NCBI GenBank assembly: GCA_028583405.1
Contig: CM053247.1
Coordinates: forward strand, 9,492,946-9,556,945
Direction of reading: 5' to 3'
DNA from: Pogonophryne albipinna
Taxonomy: Eukaryota; Chordata; Actinopteri; Perciformes; Artedidraconidae
DNA: 64,000 bases
In this document: in pieces, positions 23,901-35,900 of the stretch
Position numbering within the stretch: position 1 is the stretch's first letter
How the letters are laid out: each line of letters starts with the position of its first letter
Translations under genes and position numbers: made by a program
The notes under the pieces: generated by a model
Database searches by the model: none
What the model was told of the DNA's origin: nothing
What the model saw: the letters and a program-made list of their open reading frames with translations, nothing else

Positions 23901-26900
23901 TTTGATTGCGAGGGCGCTGCGTTGGAGTTCGCCAAGCCAGGCATTAGAGTAAAGCTGTGGCTAATAAGTGAATGGAACCAAAGAGAGGGTTGAATTCCAA
24001 AATAAATGAACAATTAATTTACAGCATCCTATTGGATCATGCATTGCTTTTAGGTTTTGTGTTATTTTTGAGACACCAGAGCAGTAGTGTGTAACTTGGT
24101 GACAGAGTCAAAAGGACACAAATGATTGGACCTGCAGGTTACTTTAGTGCATTTAGCATGTGCATTATGATTTATTTCTTACAACTCAACAACCACAGGT
24201 CAAGGTGCTCCACTGTCTAACCGGGTGTCCCTCAAGTGTGGTCCATTCCTGTTCATCATATACCTCCTTCTCCTTGGCACTATCCTACGTCCTCATAATG
24301 TCCACTTCCTGTCGATGATACACAGGTGAACCTCTCCACCAAACCAAACACTGCCCTGCCGCTCACCTCTCTCATCACCTGCTTCCAAGACATCAGGAGC
24401 TGGATGAGCAGGAACTTCCTCAAACTCAATGGCAACACAACAGAGGCCCTGCTCATTGGCTCCAGACCCACCCTCTCCAAAGCTCAACACTCCACTGCCT
24501 CCTACCTCATTATAGATTAGGGATGTAACGATACCAAAAACTCACTGTACGATAATATCGCGATAAAAAGTCCACGGTACGATATTTATCGCGATATTGA
24601 AAAATAAAGGAAAAAATGTGATTTTTTTTTACATTTCTTTATTAAATAATAAATCTGATTTGTACAGCATTTTAGTAGGATAGTAGTATTTTAAAGTGTC
24701 AACAATATAATAATCAGACCCGGCAATAGAATAAATAAAGTTTCACTTTAGTTTTTCAAGTAACTCAACTCTAACTCACTCACTCACTCAGCATCATCAA
24801 GATTATCTTTTAATATCCCCTGCTATGGAAACAACTCTCTTGCTTGGTACTGATGTTGCTGGGACAGAGAGATATGCTTTGGGCAGTGGGTAAAACTGTG
24901 CATTGTCTCTCCACCACTTCAAAAACAATACAGTTTTTGCCAAGAAGGTGAGGCTTATTGACAGGGCGAGATATAAACATACTGTTGGTACTTGTCAATG
25001 TCTCTAGGTGTGTAAATGTAGCCCTGTAAATACGATGTCCTTTTGTGTTATCTGTTGTTTTATGTTCATGTTGTAACCATGTTGGACAGGTCTCCCTTGA
25101 AAAAGAAATTGATGATCTCAATGGGACCATTTGGTTAAATAAAGTTTTTTTAAAAAAAAATTATTAATTTTTTTTTTTTTTAAATTGTGGACGATATTGA
25201 GACGTCTATTTACCGCGGTATCGCGATATTCGATATATCGTTACATCCCTATTATAGATACATTCCTTGTTTCTTACTCCAACCAAGTAGATATTGTTCG
25301 CAAATTGGTAGGGTCAATCTTTGTCAAATTATTCATCACCTGAAGCTACCCAAACAAAATGATAGAAGAAACATGTTTGTTGATGAAAAGAAAATTATAA
25401 ACAGCAGCATGACATTTGTAAATCCTTAAAATCCTTTAATACTTTAATTGTTATTGCTAAAGCTTAACATGTTTGAATCCTCAATTGTTACATTATTTAA
25501 GTGAGGTTCTTCAGAAAAAAGGCATACCAAGGTTTTGTAACATTCAAAGCATCAAAAGCCAGCAAATGCGGGACTTCTGGTGAGGCACGAGGCTGATGGC
25601 AGCAAGATACTGAGCGCTGAACAAAATCCCCTTTTTCGATAGGTCTGGTAGCCCGGTGCCTCCACTGTTTACATTCATGGGCGCGTGATATGACGTCATC
25701 GGCAGGCGACGGTCTGTATATGGGCTATACCATGTCATGAGAACGAGAGGGGGATGGTTGTAATGATACAGGTTGATCGGTTTCAGAGAGGTTTTCTATT
25801 CCTCAGTTTTACTGTCTGTGAGATCTGCTATGCTTTATCTTTACGCAAGGGGGGGAACAATCAGTGTTCAGTGTTAGACGTAGCTAAGTGACGCTCACAG
25901 ATGTTACCAAGAAGAGGGTCGAATGGGGGGGGGGAAAGGGGAGGGTTGTTACTCAGGGATCCACCACCAAATCACAACAGGTCCAGGGAATAAATACACA
26001 CACAGATAAATTGGAACATTTGAATATTGTATCATTTAATGTAAGAGGACTTAACTCTCCGTATAAACGTTCAAAAATCTTAGATTACTTACATAGAAAG
26101 AAGATAGATATTGCAATGTTTCAGGAGACACACCTTAAACCTAATGACATTTCAAGGGTTCAAAACAGATTATATAAACCTATTGTGGCATCAACTGATG
26201 GCACTCGCACTAAAGGAGCTATGATACTTATGAGGCGTAACTTAAATGTATCAATTGAAAGGATTGGCTCCGACAATAAAGGACGTCTAGCTTATTGCTG
26301 CACATCTATTCAGGGTAAAAAAGTGGCTTTTGTATTATGCCCCGACAGTATTTGAAGCTGATTTTTTTCCCTCAGTCACTTCACAGTTACTGAAGTTAAA
26401 TGATTACCAATTATATGTTGGGTCGGACATGAATGCTTTTGTAAATAATAACCTTGACAATTCTGCTGCAACTCTATCAAGTTCTCAATAATCTGCTTCC
26501 AAAGCACTTAATCTCTTTATAAGAGACTTAAACTTAATTGATGTGTGGAGGGTGCATAATCCATCTGCGAGAGACTATACATTTTTCTCCACGAGACATA
26601 AAACCTTCTCTCGAATAGACTACATTCTTGTATCTTCTGGGCTGCTGCCTTCGATACAGTCAATGGAGTTCCTACCCAGACATCTCTCGGATCACAACCC
26701 AATTTTAGCTAATTTTAACTATGGAAATATAAAAAATGGGGCTACTAGATGGAGGTCCTTTTAAAGAACAACAAATTTATATCGCAATTGAGATCAAAAC
26801 TGACAAATTTATAATCTTGAATAAGAATAGCGTCACAGATGTGACGGTGGTTTGGGCCACCACCAAGAGTTATATACGAAATAATGCCATACGGTTCAGT

Positions 26901-29900
26901 TCTCACCTACATAAAAGCCGACTACAAAATATTTCCCACCTAGAAGAACAATGTAATATGTTGGAAAAAGGCCTAAAAGAGAGATACACTACATCAATAG
27001 AAAGTGAGCTCAAAACAAAGCAAGCAGAACTTAACGATTTATAAAGACACAGGGCAGAATATATGATCCATATAACCAAACACAAGTATTATGCAGAAGG
27101 CAGCAGACCAAGCCACCTTTTGGCATTAACTTTAAAACAACAAGAAGCTAAAAGGACCATACCAGCAATCAGATGTAATAAACGCGGAACAGTATATTCT
27201 ACAGAGATAAATGAAACATGTAAAGAACTGTATTCAAGTAGCTCAGTTCCTTCTGACGAAGACTTCGCCACATTTTTTAGCGGGTTAGGCCTCCCTACAT
27301 TATCATTAGATGACACCAAAACACAAATCACGCTGGAGGAGCTATATACAGCAGTCAAAGCTACAAATAAGGGCTGTATGCCGGGTATAGATGGCATACC
27401 TGTGGAACTCTATTTAACATTTTGGGATATTATTGGACCGGTATGGTTAGAAACACTTAATTATTCTACCAATAAGGGTATGTTCCACAAAGACTTAAAT
27501 ACGGCTCTGATTACGGTTATACCCAAAACTGGAAAGGACCACTTTGAATGTTCTAACTATCGCCCAATATCACTGATAAATGCTGACCTCAAGATTTTTT
27601 CCAAGGTCCTAGCTAGACTTGAGACGGTGGTTGGGAAAATAATAGGCCCTAATCAAACAGGCTTTATTAAAGGGCGGCTCGCATCTGATATCCGCAGACT
27701 CCTGCACATACTTGGCGCAACACATACAATTCCACCTGCCTGTGGCCTTTTGTTTTTAGATGCAGAAAAGGCGTTTGATCGCCTGGAATGGCCATATCTA
27801 TGGAGGGTTCTGAATTAATTTAAATTTGGAGATACATTTATTAACATGATTCAAACAGTGTATGCAAATCCTACAGCCCGAGTATGTGTGGGAGGAAGCT
27901 TCTCTGGGTAATTGACATAAAACGGGGTACAAGGCAAGGAGACCCTCTGTCTCCTTTAATTTTCATTGTATCCATCGAACCACTGGCACAATTCATAGGA
28001 ATTGCCCTCCGATTTCCCCCATCACAATAGGTGGAACGTCACATTCTATATATAGAATGTGACTGTATGCGGACGATACATTAGTTCAATGAACCCTCCC
28101 CTGTGTCTTAGAAGTATTGGAGCAGTTTGGGCAGCTTTCGGGATACAAGATTAACCAAATCAAAATCAACACTGATGCTTATTAACATAGACCAGCGGTT
28201 TTCAAAGTGTGAGGCGCGCCTCCCCGGGGGTGCGCCAGAGAGCTTCAGGGGAGGCGCAGCGGGAGAAAATAAATAACGAGAAAAAGATGAGTAAAGTGAC
28301 ACTTGCACACTTTTGGCTGTCTGTGGAGACCGAGTTCCCCCACCTCGCCAAAAAGGCTGAAAAAGTGCTCATTCCCTTCACCTCCACCTACCGTTTTCCA
28401 CACTTATCAAAAGCAAGTGCCGGTCAAGGCTGCAGCCAGAGGATGATCTGCGTTTATTCCTGTGTGCATCAAAGACGCAGACTCATTGTTTCCACTAAAG
28501 TAGGGGTGAGTGTAATAAGGAGGCAAAGTTGACGTGCAGTGTGTTGCCGGGAGAATATAAGGATGTTGAAAATGTTAAAAATGTTGTTGAGAACACAAAA
28601 ATATGTGTTGAGAACACGGCGTGCCAAAATATACGGGTCGTGCTGCAGCTAGATTTGCCTGTCCTCTGAAGGTGTCGGCGACTGACGTGCGAGGAAGAAC
28701 GGCTGTCCACAGGCAGTTCCAACTTTAACAACTTTATTAACTTCCAGGGTAGTGAATTGAACATGCAATTGTACTTGGGTGTGTGGTATATTGTCATGCA
28801 CGCACGGCGCATGTTCCACAACACACAAACTGAACAACACTCAATTTTCCGATCGCTATTCGCTACCAGTGTCCTTGCCATCTTGCTATAACAACAAGTG
28901 CACGTTACTGATGCAATATGGTTGAGACCATTCAGGCTTATTCTAGAGGGGTGCAAGGAATAGTCCAAGTAGTGGGGGAGTTTTATAAAAATATGTTTAA
29001 AACATAAAGATACAAATGTTTAAAAAAGTTATTGTTTAATGTTTTAAGGAGGCGACGCTACTCAGCCAATCAAATCGGTGCAGTCAGTGAGTCAGCACGA
29101 TAGATTCAAACACACACAGAGACGAGACAAGAGGAGAGAAACAGTCCGAGTCATTTCAAATGGCATGCTCAAAAAAGAGAAAGGTAGACGGAGCGAAAAC
29201 AGAGCATTTAATGACATTTTCTCTTACTGGACCTCTTTGAAATGCAATTGAATACCCCTGCATTATAGCAACAACAACAATAATAATAATAATAGCAATA
29301 ATAATTGGGAGGGGGGGGCGTGGCTGTTCTTATGTTCTCTGAGGGGAGGCTCACCTTCCCACACTTTGAAAACCCCTGACATAGACAAAAGTGAGGTGTC
29401 CCTCCCACCCCAGATTAATGTTTCAAATGAGGTCCTCTATTTAGGTATTAAGGTTAGTACTTAATTATCATCTATAGCTAAAACAAATTACTCTTCAGTT
29501 TTGAAAAAAAATAGAAGAAGATATTACAAGATGGAAGCACCTTCCAGCAGCAGTCCCAGCCCGTTTATCGGTTGATGCAATATTTGGAATGGTAAATGAC
29601 CCAGTATAAAATGGTCAGCCGTTCAGTATAAAAAATCAAATGGGGGATTGGCATGCCCACATTTTAAACTATATCATTGGGCATTCATATTAAGATCTCT
29701 CAGCTATTGGGTAGATGAAGATATGTCATCTTGGAAGAATATGGAACAAGACTTAATAGCGCCGATAAGATTAAGGGACTTTCTCCTTTTAGGTATATCT
29801 ACCAAAAGATGTGATTTACTGTACGGTCCAATTTTAACTTATATGATTAAAGTGTTCAGAGCAGCATGGGAGGGGATATTCCTAAACTGAGTGTGTGGTG

Positions 29901-32900
29901 TAGGTCATCTCCATTATGGAACAACCATAACCTATTGACTGGGGGCAAACCATTTAACAACAAAGCTTGGGAGGATAAAGGTATTACAACTCTTCAGGAC
30001 ATTAATGGGGAAAATTGTATTCTTGACTTTCAAAAACTGGTCTCTCAATATAATATTGATCAACACTCTCTCTTCTTTTACTTTAGAATAAGGTCTGCCT
30101 GTAAAGCCTATGGGGTCCCCTGGGGGTCAGATTTGAAAGAACATCATGTTCTGAGTTGGGTGCAGAGTGCTCCCAAACAAATAGTTTCGTTTATCTATAA
30201 TAATCTTAACTCCCAGAACTATATGCCTACATCAGGCATGAGAGCATGGGATAGGGAAATATCCACTTTAGGACAATAATTGGCCACCAAATGCCTAAAT
30301 AACACAGCAAGTTTTAATGTCGTTATAAACAATTATAAATCATAATTACCATTACCAGGAGGGGCTATTTCCAGTGGTTCTCATCATTAGCTGTTAACAT
30401 CATAGTAACACTACTCTACATGTCACACAATCTGAGGCACTGAGGGTTGATCTAGCGGGCCTGGCTGTTCCTCAGAAGCAGTTTGTGGTCCAAAAACAAA
30501 GTTGGACCTCAGGGAGAAGGCTCAGTGTAAATCTGGGAAGAGGGATGTTATGTTGGCTAAAGCAGCAGCAGAAAGTTGTTAAATATGGGAGCATAACGCA
30601 TTGGATGATATGAGGAGTAAAGCAGGTAGGACCCAAATGCAGAAAACACTGATAATACCTTTATTTCAAGGGCTATATCTAACATGGATAAACAAAACAC
30701 TCCACGGTGAACTCAGTCACAAACAAAAGAAGCACCAACACTGAACACAGGAAGAGACAAGACTAAATACAGGGCGGGGTAATTACAAGACGAGAAACAG
30801 CCGGGCAGGGGAGGAGAAACACAAGGGCCACAGGTGAACACAATCAGATAACTAGACACACCAGGGAACTAACGACGGGAGGAAAAACACAGGGAAAAGG
30901 ACCAGACAATAACCCAGGAGGAAAACATGACAGAGAGAACAGCAAAAACACCCAAACCTAGACATAGAAATGTGACATGACATGAGAATCGTGACAGAAC
31001 CCCCTCCTCAAGGGACGGATTCTAGACGTCCCTAAACACCAAAACAAAAATCCCACAATGTCCAGCAGGGTGGGTGGAGGGGGTCCGGAGGACGGGCCTT
31101 GGCTGACAGCCCAGGGCAAGGCAGAGTTCGAAGAGGGGGTCTAGGGCGGACGGCCCGGGGGCAAGGCAGAGTTCGAAAAGGGGTTTTCGGGCGGACGGCC
31201 CGGGGGCAAGGCAGAGTTCGAGGAGGGGGTCTCGGGCGGACGGCCCGGGGGCAAGGCAGAGTTCGAGGAGGGGCGAAGACCGGACAGCTCCGGAGGCCGG
31301 GCAGGAGCCGGTGTCGACCGGACAGGATCCGGAGCCGGTGGGACAGGTGTCGGCAAGATTCCCCACGGAAGAGGACACAGGGCCGGCAGGAGAGCAGTCG
31401 GCGGAACCTCCAACGGCACGGGACATGGAGTTGGCAGGACCCCCAACGGCACGGGACATGGAGTTGGCAGGACCCCCAGCGGAAGAGTAGTCGGCGGGAC
31501 CTCCAACGGCACAGGACATAGGGTTGGCAGGACCCCCGGCAGAAGAGTAGTCGGCGGGGCCTCCAACGACACAGGACACGGGGTTGGCAGGACCCCCGGC
31601 AGAAGAGTAGTCGGCGGGGCCTCCAACGGGACAGGACACAGGGTTGGCAGGACCCCCGGCAGGAGAGTAGTCGGCGGGGCCTCCAACGGCACAGGACATA
31701 GAGTTGGCAGGACCCCCGGCAGAAGAGTAGTCGGCGGGGCCTCCAACGGGACAGGACACAGGGTTGGCAGGACCCCCGGCAGGAGAGTAGTCGGCGGGGC
31801 CTCCAACGGCACAGGACATAGAGTTGGCAGGACCCCCAGCGGAACCTCCAACGACACTTGGGTAGGGACTTGAGTGGGAATTCGATCAGAGACTCGAGAG
31901 GTGACTCGAGAAGAGACTCGAGAGGGGACCTGAGAGGGAACTCGAGAGGTGACTTGAGAGGGGACTCGAGAAGAGATTTGAGAGGGGACCTGAGAGGGAA
32001 CTCGAGAGGAGACTTGAGAGGGAACTCGAGAGGGGACTTGAGAGGGGACTCGAGAAGAGACTCGAGAGGGGACCTGAGAGGGAACTCGAGAGGAGACTCG
32101 AGAGGAGACTTGAGAGGAGACTCGATAGGGAACTCGAGAGAGGGCTTGAGAGGGAACTCGAGAGGAGACTCGAGAGGGGACTCGAGAGGGGACTCCAGAA
32201 GAGATTAGAGAGGGGACCTGAGAGGTGACTTGAGAGGGATCTCGAGAGGGAACTTGAGAGGGAACTCGAGAGGGGACTTGAGAGGGGACTCGAGAAGAGA
32301 CTCGAGAGGGGACCTGAGAGGGAACTCGAGAGGAGACTCGAGAGGAGACTTGAGAGGGGACTCGATAGGGAACTCGAGAGAGGGTTTGAGAGGGAACTCA
32401 AGAGGAGACTCGAGAGGTGGCTTGAGAGGGGACTCGGGTAGGAACTTGAGAGGAGACTTGAGAGGGAACACGGGAGGATACTTGAGAGGGAACTCGAGAG
32501 GAGACTTGAGGGGGAACTCGAGAGGAGACTTGAGAAGGGACTCGAGAGAGGGCTTGCAAGGAAACTCGAGAGGTGACTTGAGAGTTGACTTGAGAGGTGA
32601 CTTGAGAGGTGACTCGGGTAGGAACTTGAGAGGAGACTTGAGAGGAGACTCGAGAGGGGACTCGAGAGGGGACTCGAGAGGATACTTGAGAGGGGACTTG
32701 AGAGGAGACTCGAGAGGATACTTGAGAGGGGACTTGAGAGGAGACTCGAGAGGGAACTCGAGAGGGAACTCGAGAGAGGACTCGAGAGGAGACTTGAGAG
32801 GATACTTGAGAGGGAACTCGAGAGGGGACTCGAGAGGAGACTCGAGAGGTAGCTCGAGAGGAGACTTGAGAGGGAACTGGAGAGGAGACTTGGGACGGTT

Positions 32901-35900
32901 GGTTCGCCAACAGAACACGAGGGAGACGAGGTGCTGGAGTCGGCCGGTACGCCGACAGGACTCTGGGAGCTGGCGTCGGCTGGGGAGCCAGCAGGAGACG
33001 AGGTGCTGGAGTCGGCCGGTACGCCGACAGGACTCGGGGAGCTGGCTTTGGCTGGAGAGCCAACAGGAGACGAGGTGCTGGAATCGGCCGGTACGCCGAC
33101 AGGACTCGGGGAGCTGGCGTCGGCTGGAGAGCCAGCAGGAGACGAGGTGCTGGAGTCGGCCGGTACACCGACAGGCCTCGGGGAGCTGGCGTTGGCCGGT
33201 ACGCCGACAGGACTCGGGGAGCTGGCTTTGGCTGGAGAGCAAACAGGAGACGAGGTGCTGGAATCGGCCGGTACGCCGACAGGACTCGGGGAGCTGGCGT
33301 CGGCCGGTAAGCCAGTCCTGGAGCCGAAACTGGAGTCGGGACCATGGCTACTGGTACTAAGCCAGCCGAGTTCCAGAATACGACTCCTGGACAGGAGCAG
33401 GAACTGGGGCAGAAGCATGGGTTGACTTCAGACGGAACCCAGCGAGGCGTATGGTACCAGGTTGGGAATTGGGAGACAGGGAGCTAGCATGCCTGGGGCT
33501 AGCAGGCCGGGAATCACACACCGGGAGGATCTTTGAAATCCAGCCAGGTAAGAACTTCACCAAACCTGGTTTCTCTCTAGCCATCTGGCGCGCCTCCGAC
33601 AACACAGCCTCTCGCTGCTGAACTCCGGGTGCTCTCTTCCATCGATCCGAGCAGTTAGCCAAAAAAAAGGAAAAATTCAATAATTCCAGCTCGAACGGAT
33701 CTGCTGGGCCCATTTCTAGGTTGGTGCTTTCTGATACGAGGAGTGAAGCAGGTAGGACCCAAATGCAGAAAACACTGATAATACCTTTATTTCAAGGGCT
33801 ATATCTAACATGGATAAACAAAACACTCCACGGTGAACTCAGTCACAAACAAAAGAAGCACCAACACTGAACACAGGAAGAGACAAGACTAAATACAGGG
33901 CGGGGTAATCACAAGACGAGAAACAGCCGGGCAGGGGAGGAGAAACACAAGGGCCACAGGTGAACACAATCAGATAACTAGACACACCAGGGAACTAACG
34001 ACGGGAGGAAAAACACAGGGAAAAGGACCAGACAATAACCCAGGAGGAAAACATGACAGAGAGAACAGCAAAAACACCCAAACCTAGACATAGAAATGTG
34101 ACATGACATGAGAATCGTGACATTGGAGAGGTGCCAGCCTGCTACAGGTTATATTTCCCTAGCTATGACGCTTAGCTGAAGCTAATACATGATAGCAGGT
34201 ATAAAGTATTCATGACCCACATGATGTAAAATACATCTAAAAATGTTTACATTTTCATTATAAGTCCTCTGCCATCTTTGAAATATTTTTGGATGGCGTC
34301 CGTATGGTTTCTGCAGTACCTGGCCCAGAGGTAATCTCTGGTGGCAAATAAAACTAGTTTGCAAACACTCATTTGCATGTGAGCCATTACAAATATTTTC
34401 TGACTACAACATATTAAGCGTGCTTGCTACAAATTACAAACAAACATATAAGCAATATGAAAAAACCTACCAATGTGGCCATTCCAAGACCAACACAGTC
34501 CCACACAATTTTGGGAAATGTAAATACATGTTTTTTCAGGACAGTCAGCTTTTGAATAGCTATGAAAAAGCTCAGCCATTCCAGCAAATAGCATTAGAGA
34601 CTAACTTTACTGCTGGTATTGTGGCAACAAGGTTTTCCTTGATTGGTAACTTATCACATTCATTAAGACAGCAATTCAGAATAAGTAAGGATTTCAATTT
34701 AAACCTGACTTGAACTTGTCTCAACAGACTTTGATTCACGAAGTCTATTGATTCACGATTGACTTTGCTCCATGACTTGACTAACACTTGTTTTAAATGG
34801 CTCGAGACTTGACTTGGACTCGTGTTGATTTACTTTCACTTGGAAATGAACTTGGACTTGTTTGAAATTACTTGACTAAAACTTACCCTGGTGGACTTTA
34901 TCTTAGGTCTTGACTTGGACTTAAATAAAAAGAAATTAACTTGGACATGTTTAAAATGACATGAGACTTGTCCTGACTAAGATTTGTCCTTGTTGACTTT
35001 AAATTGATACTTGACTAGGACTTCCAATTACTTAAAGGTCCCCTATTATACTCTTTTTCATCAATATATTATAGGTCTCAGATATATACAAAACATGTCT
35101 CTGAAGTGTCTGGCACCAAATACCAAACAGATCATGCATTGTAGCATTCCATAATCCCCTCTGTTTCAGCCCTGTTTCAAAAGAGCTGATTCTCTGTCTG
35201 TTACTTTAGATGAAAATAAGGAGCCACTCCCAACGCCCCTCTGAGAGATATTTGGTTAAAAAGAACACAATAGGCGCGTTCACACTGGAGTACTTTTACC
35301 CCGTACTTTTCCCGTTTAGTTCCGTTAGTACCCCTTATGTCGCGTTCACACCAAAAAGAGTACTTAGTGCCGGGAACTTTTACCCCCATTTGTAGTGCCT
35401 GCTAGAGAGGTGGTACCAAAAAAGTACCAAAAAAGTACCAATTTCTATTGGCTGGGCTAATTGCAAACCACGGCCCGTAAAATTCTGAAAAGTTTTTTGA
35501 AGCCGCCATTGTATTTGCTGGCATTAGCATTATTAGCATTAGCCCCACGCACCAACGGAGAGAGAATAACTTATGACAACACAAAAAAAAACATGGGAGC
35601 GGTGTCCCCAACTCCGAGGACTTCCGGCTGGGGACTTCGGGCGGCAGTATACGCTGTGAAGTTGTTTGCGGCCTGTCAGTAAACCCAAAGCAGAAGAAGA
35701 CGAAGTGACGTCAGCGGCTCATTTGCGTAATCTTCCCTCAGGGAATTATTCCGGTGTGAACGTGATTGGTACTTAGTGCCGGAGCACTAAGCGGCTAATG
35801 GCTAATGGTGCTCTAGGAGGAGATTCAGGTGATAAGGGGGGGGGGGGGGTTACCTTGGTTGGTTATTGGCTAATGGTTACACAACCGAAAAAACCATTAT

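Larger units (their letters stand above)
28193..29378 (+). mobile_element. hAT element (copy A) inserted in the LINE
   Basis: Termini CAGCGGTTTTCAAAGTGTG and CACACTTTGAAAACCCCTG are inverted repeats with one mismatch. The 8-bp target ACATAGAC is duplicated exactly (28185-28192, 29379-29386). Inside are remnants of a Charlie-like hAT transposase: a dimerisation-domain piece at about 28287-28498, and an N-terminal stub at 29161-29241. The C-terminal piece precedes the N-terminal one on the same strand, so the element is rearranged. A second, inverted copy is at 45830-46818. Confidence 0.93.
25888..30279 (+). mobile_element. Degenerate L1/Tx1-like LINE, ORF2 pieces
   Basis: Pieces in order are as follows. 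The apurinic endonuclease N-terminus is at 26020-26340 ([23 protein letters not shown]), with its C-terminal part at 26540-26760 ([16 protein letters not shown]). The reverse transcriptase is at 27063-27818 ([43 protein letters not shown]). The catalytic box LYADDTLVQ is at about 28064-28090, and a C-terminal region spans 29640-30279. Many frameshifts and stops make it inactive. A hAT element splits it at 28193-29378, and the LINE frame resumes after it ([14 protein letters not shown]). The endonuclease is the L1 type. The exact fish L1 subfamily was not assigned. Confidence 0.9.
31022..33418 (-). pseudogene. Proline/serine-rich tandem-repeat ORF inside the LTR element
   Basis: On the minus strand one frame runs from about 33418 to a TAG at 31022, interrupted by a single TGA at 31886-31888. 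The product would be low-complexity. It has 24-residue repeats ([11 protein letters not shown] type), then about a thousand bases of five-residue Ser/Leu repeats ([10 protein letters not shown]). Then come 20-residue repeats ([15 protein letters not shown]) and 15-residue repeats ([14 protein letters not shown]). Because every unit is a multiple of three bases, other frames are open as well. No known domain is recognised. Whether it is translated is unknown. Confidence 0.6.
30606..34122 (-). mobile_element. Non-autonomous LTR retrotransposon (Gypsy-like), 3.5 kb
   Basis: Two 391-bp LTRs (30606-30996 and 33732-34122) differ at three positions that I can see. They are flanked by TTGGA on both sides (30601-30605, 34123-34127). 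Orientation is minus: on that strand the LTR begins TGTCACGATTCTC and ends in CA, carries AATAAA (plus-strand 30661-30666), and a purine run GAGGAGGGGG precedes the 3' LTR. No canonical TGG primer-binding start follows the 5' LTR. The 2.7-kb interior has a gag-like start ([12 protein letters not shown]) and four tandem arrays, but no protease, reverse transcriptase or integrase. It must have been mobilised by another element. Confidence 0.95.

Noticed and set aside
25544..25738. 64-codon minus-strand frame, considered as a gene fragment
   Set aside because: It shows no family motif and no splice context, and sits beside LINE debris.
32230..33360. 376-codon plus-strand frame with RGD repeats
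   Set aside because: It is antisense to the LTR element's orientation and is made only of the 15-bp and 72-bp repeats.
31099..34122. Tandem repeats considered as a CRISPR-like array or satellite locus
   Set aside because: The direct LTRs with TTGGA target repeats explain the whole block as a retrotransposon, and there are no unique spacers.
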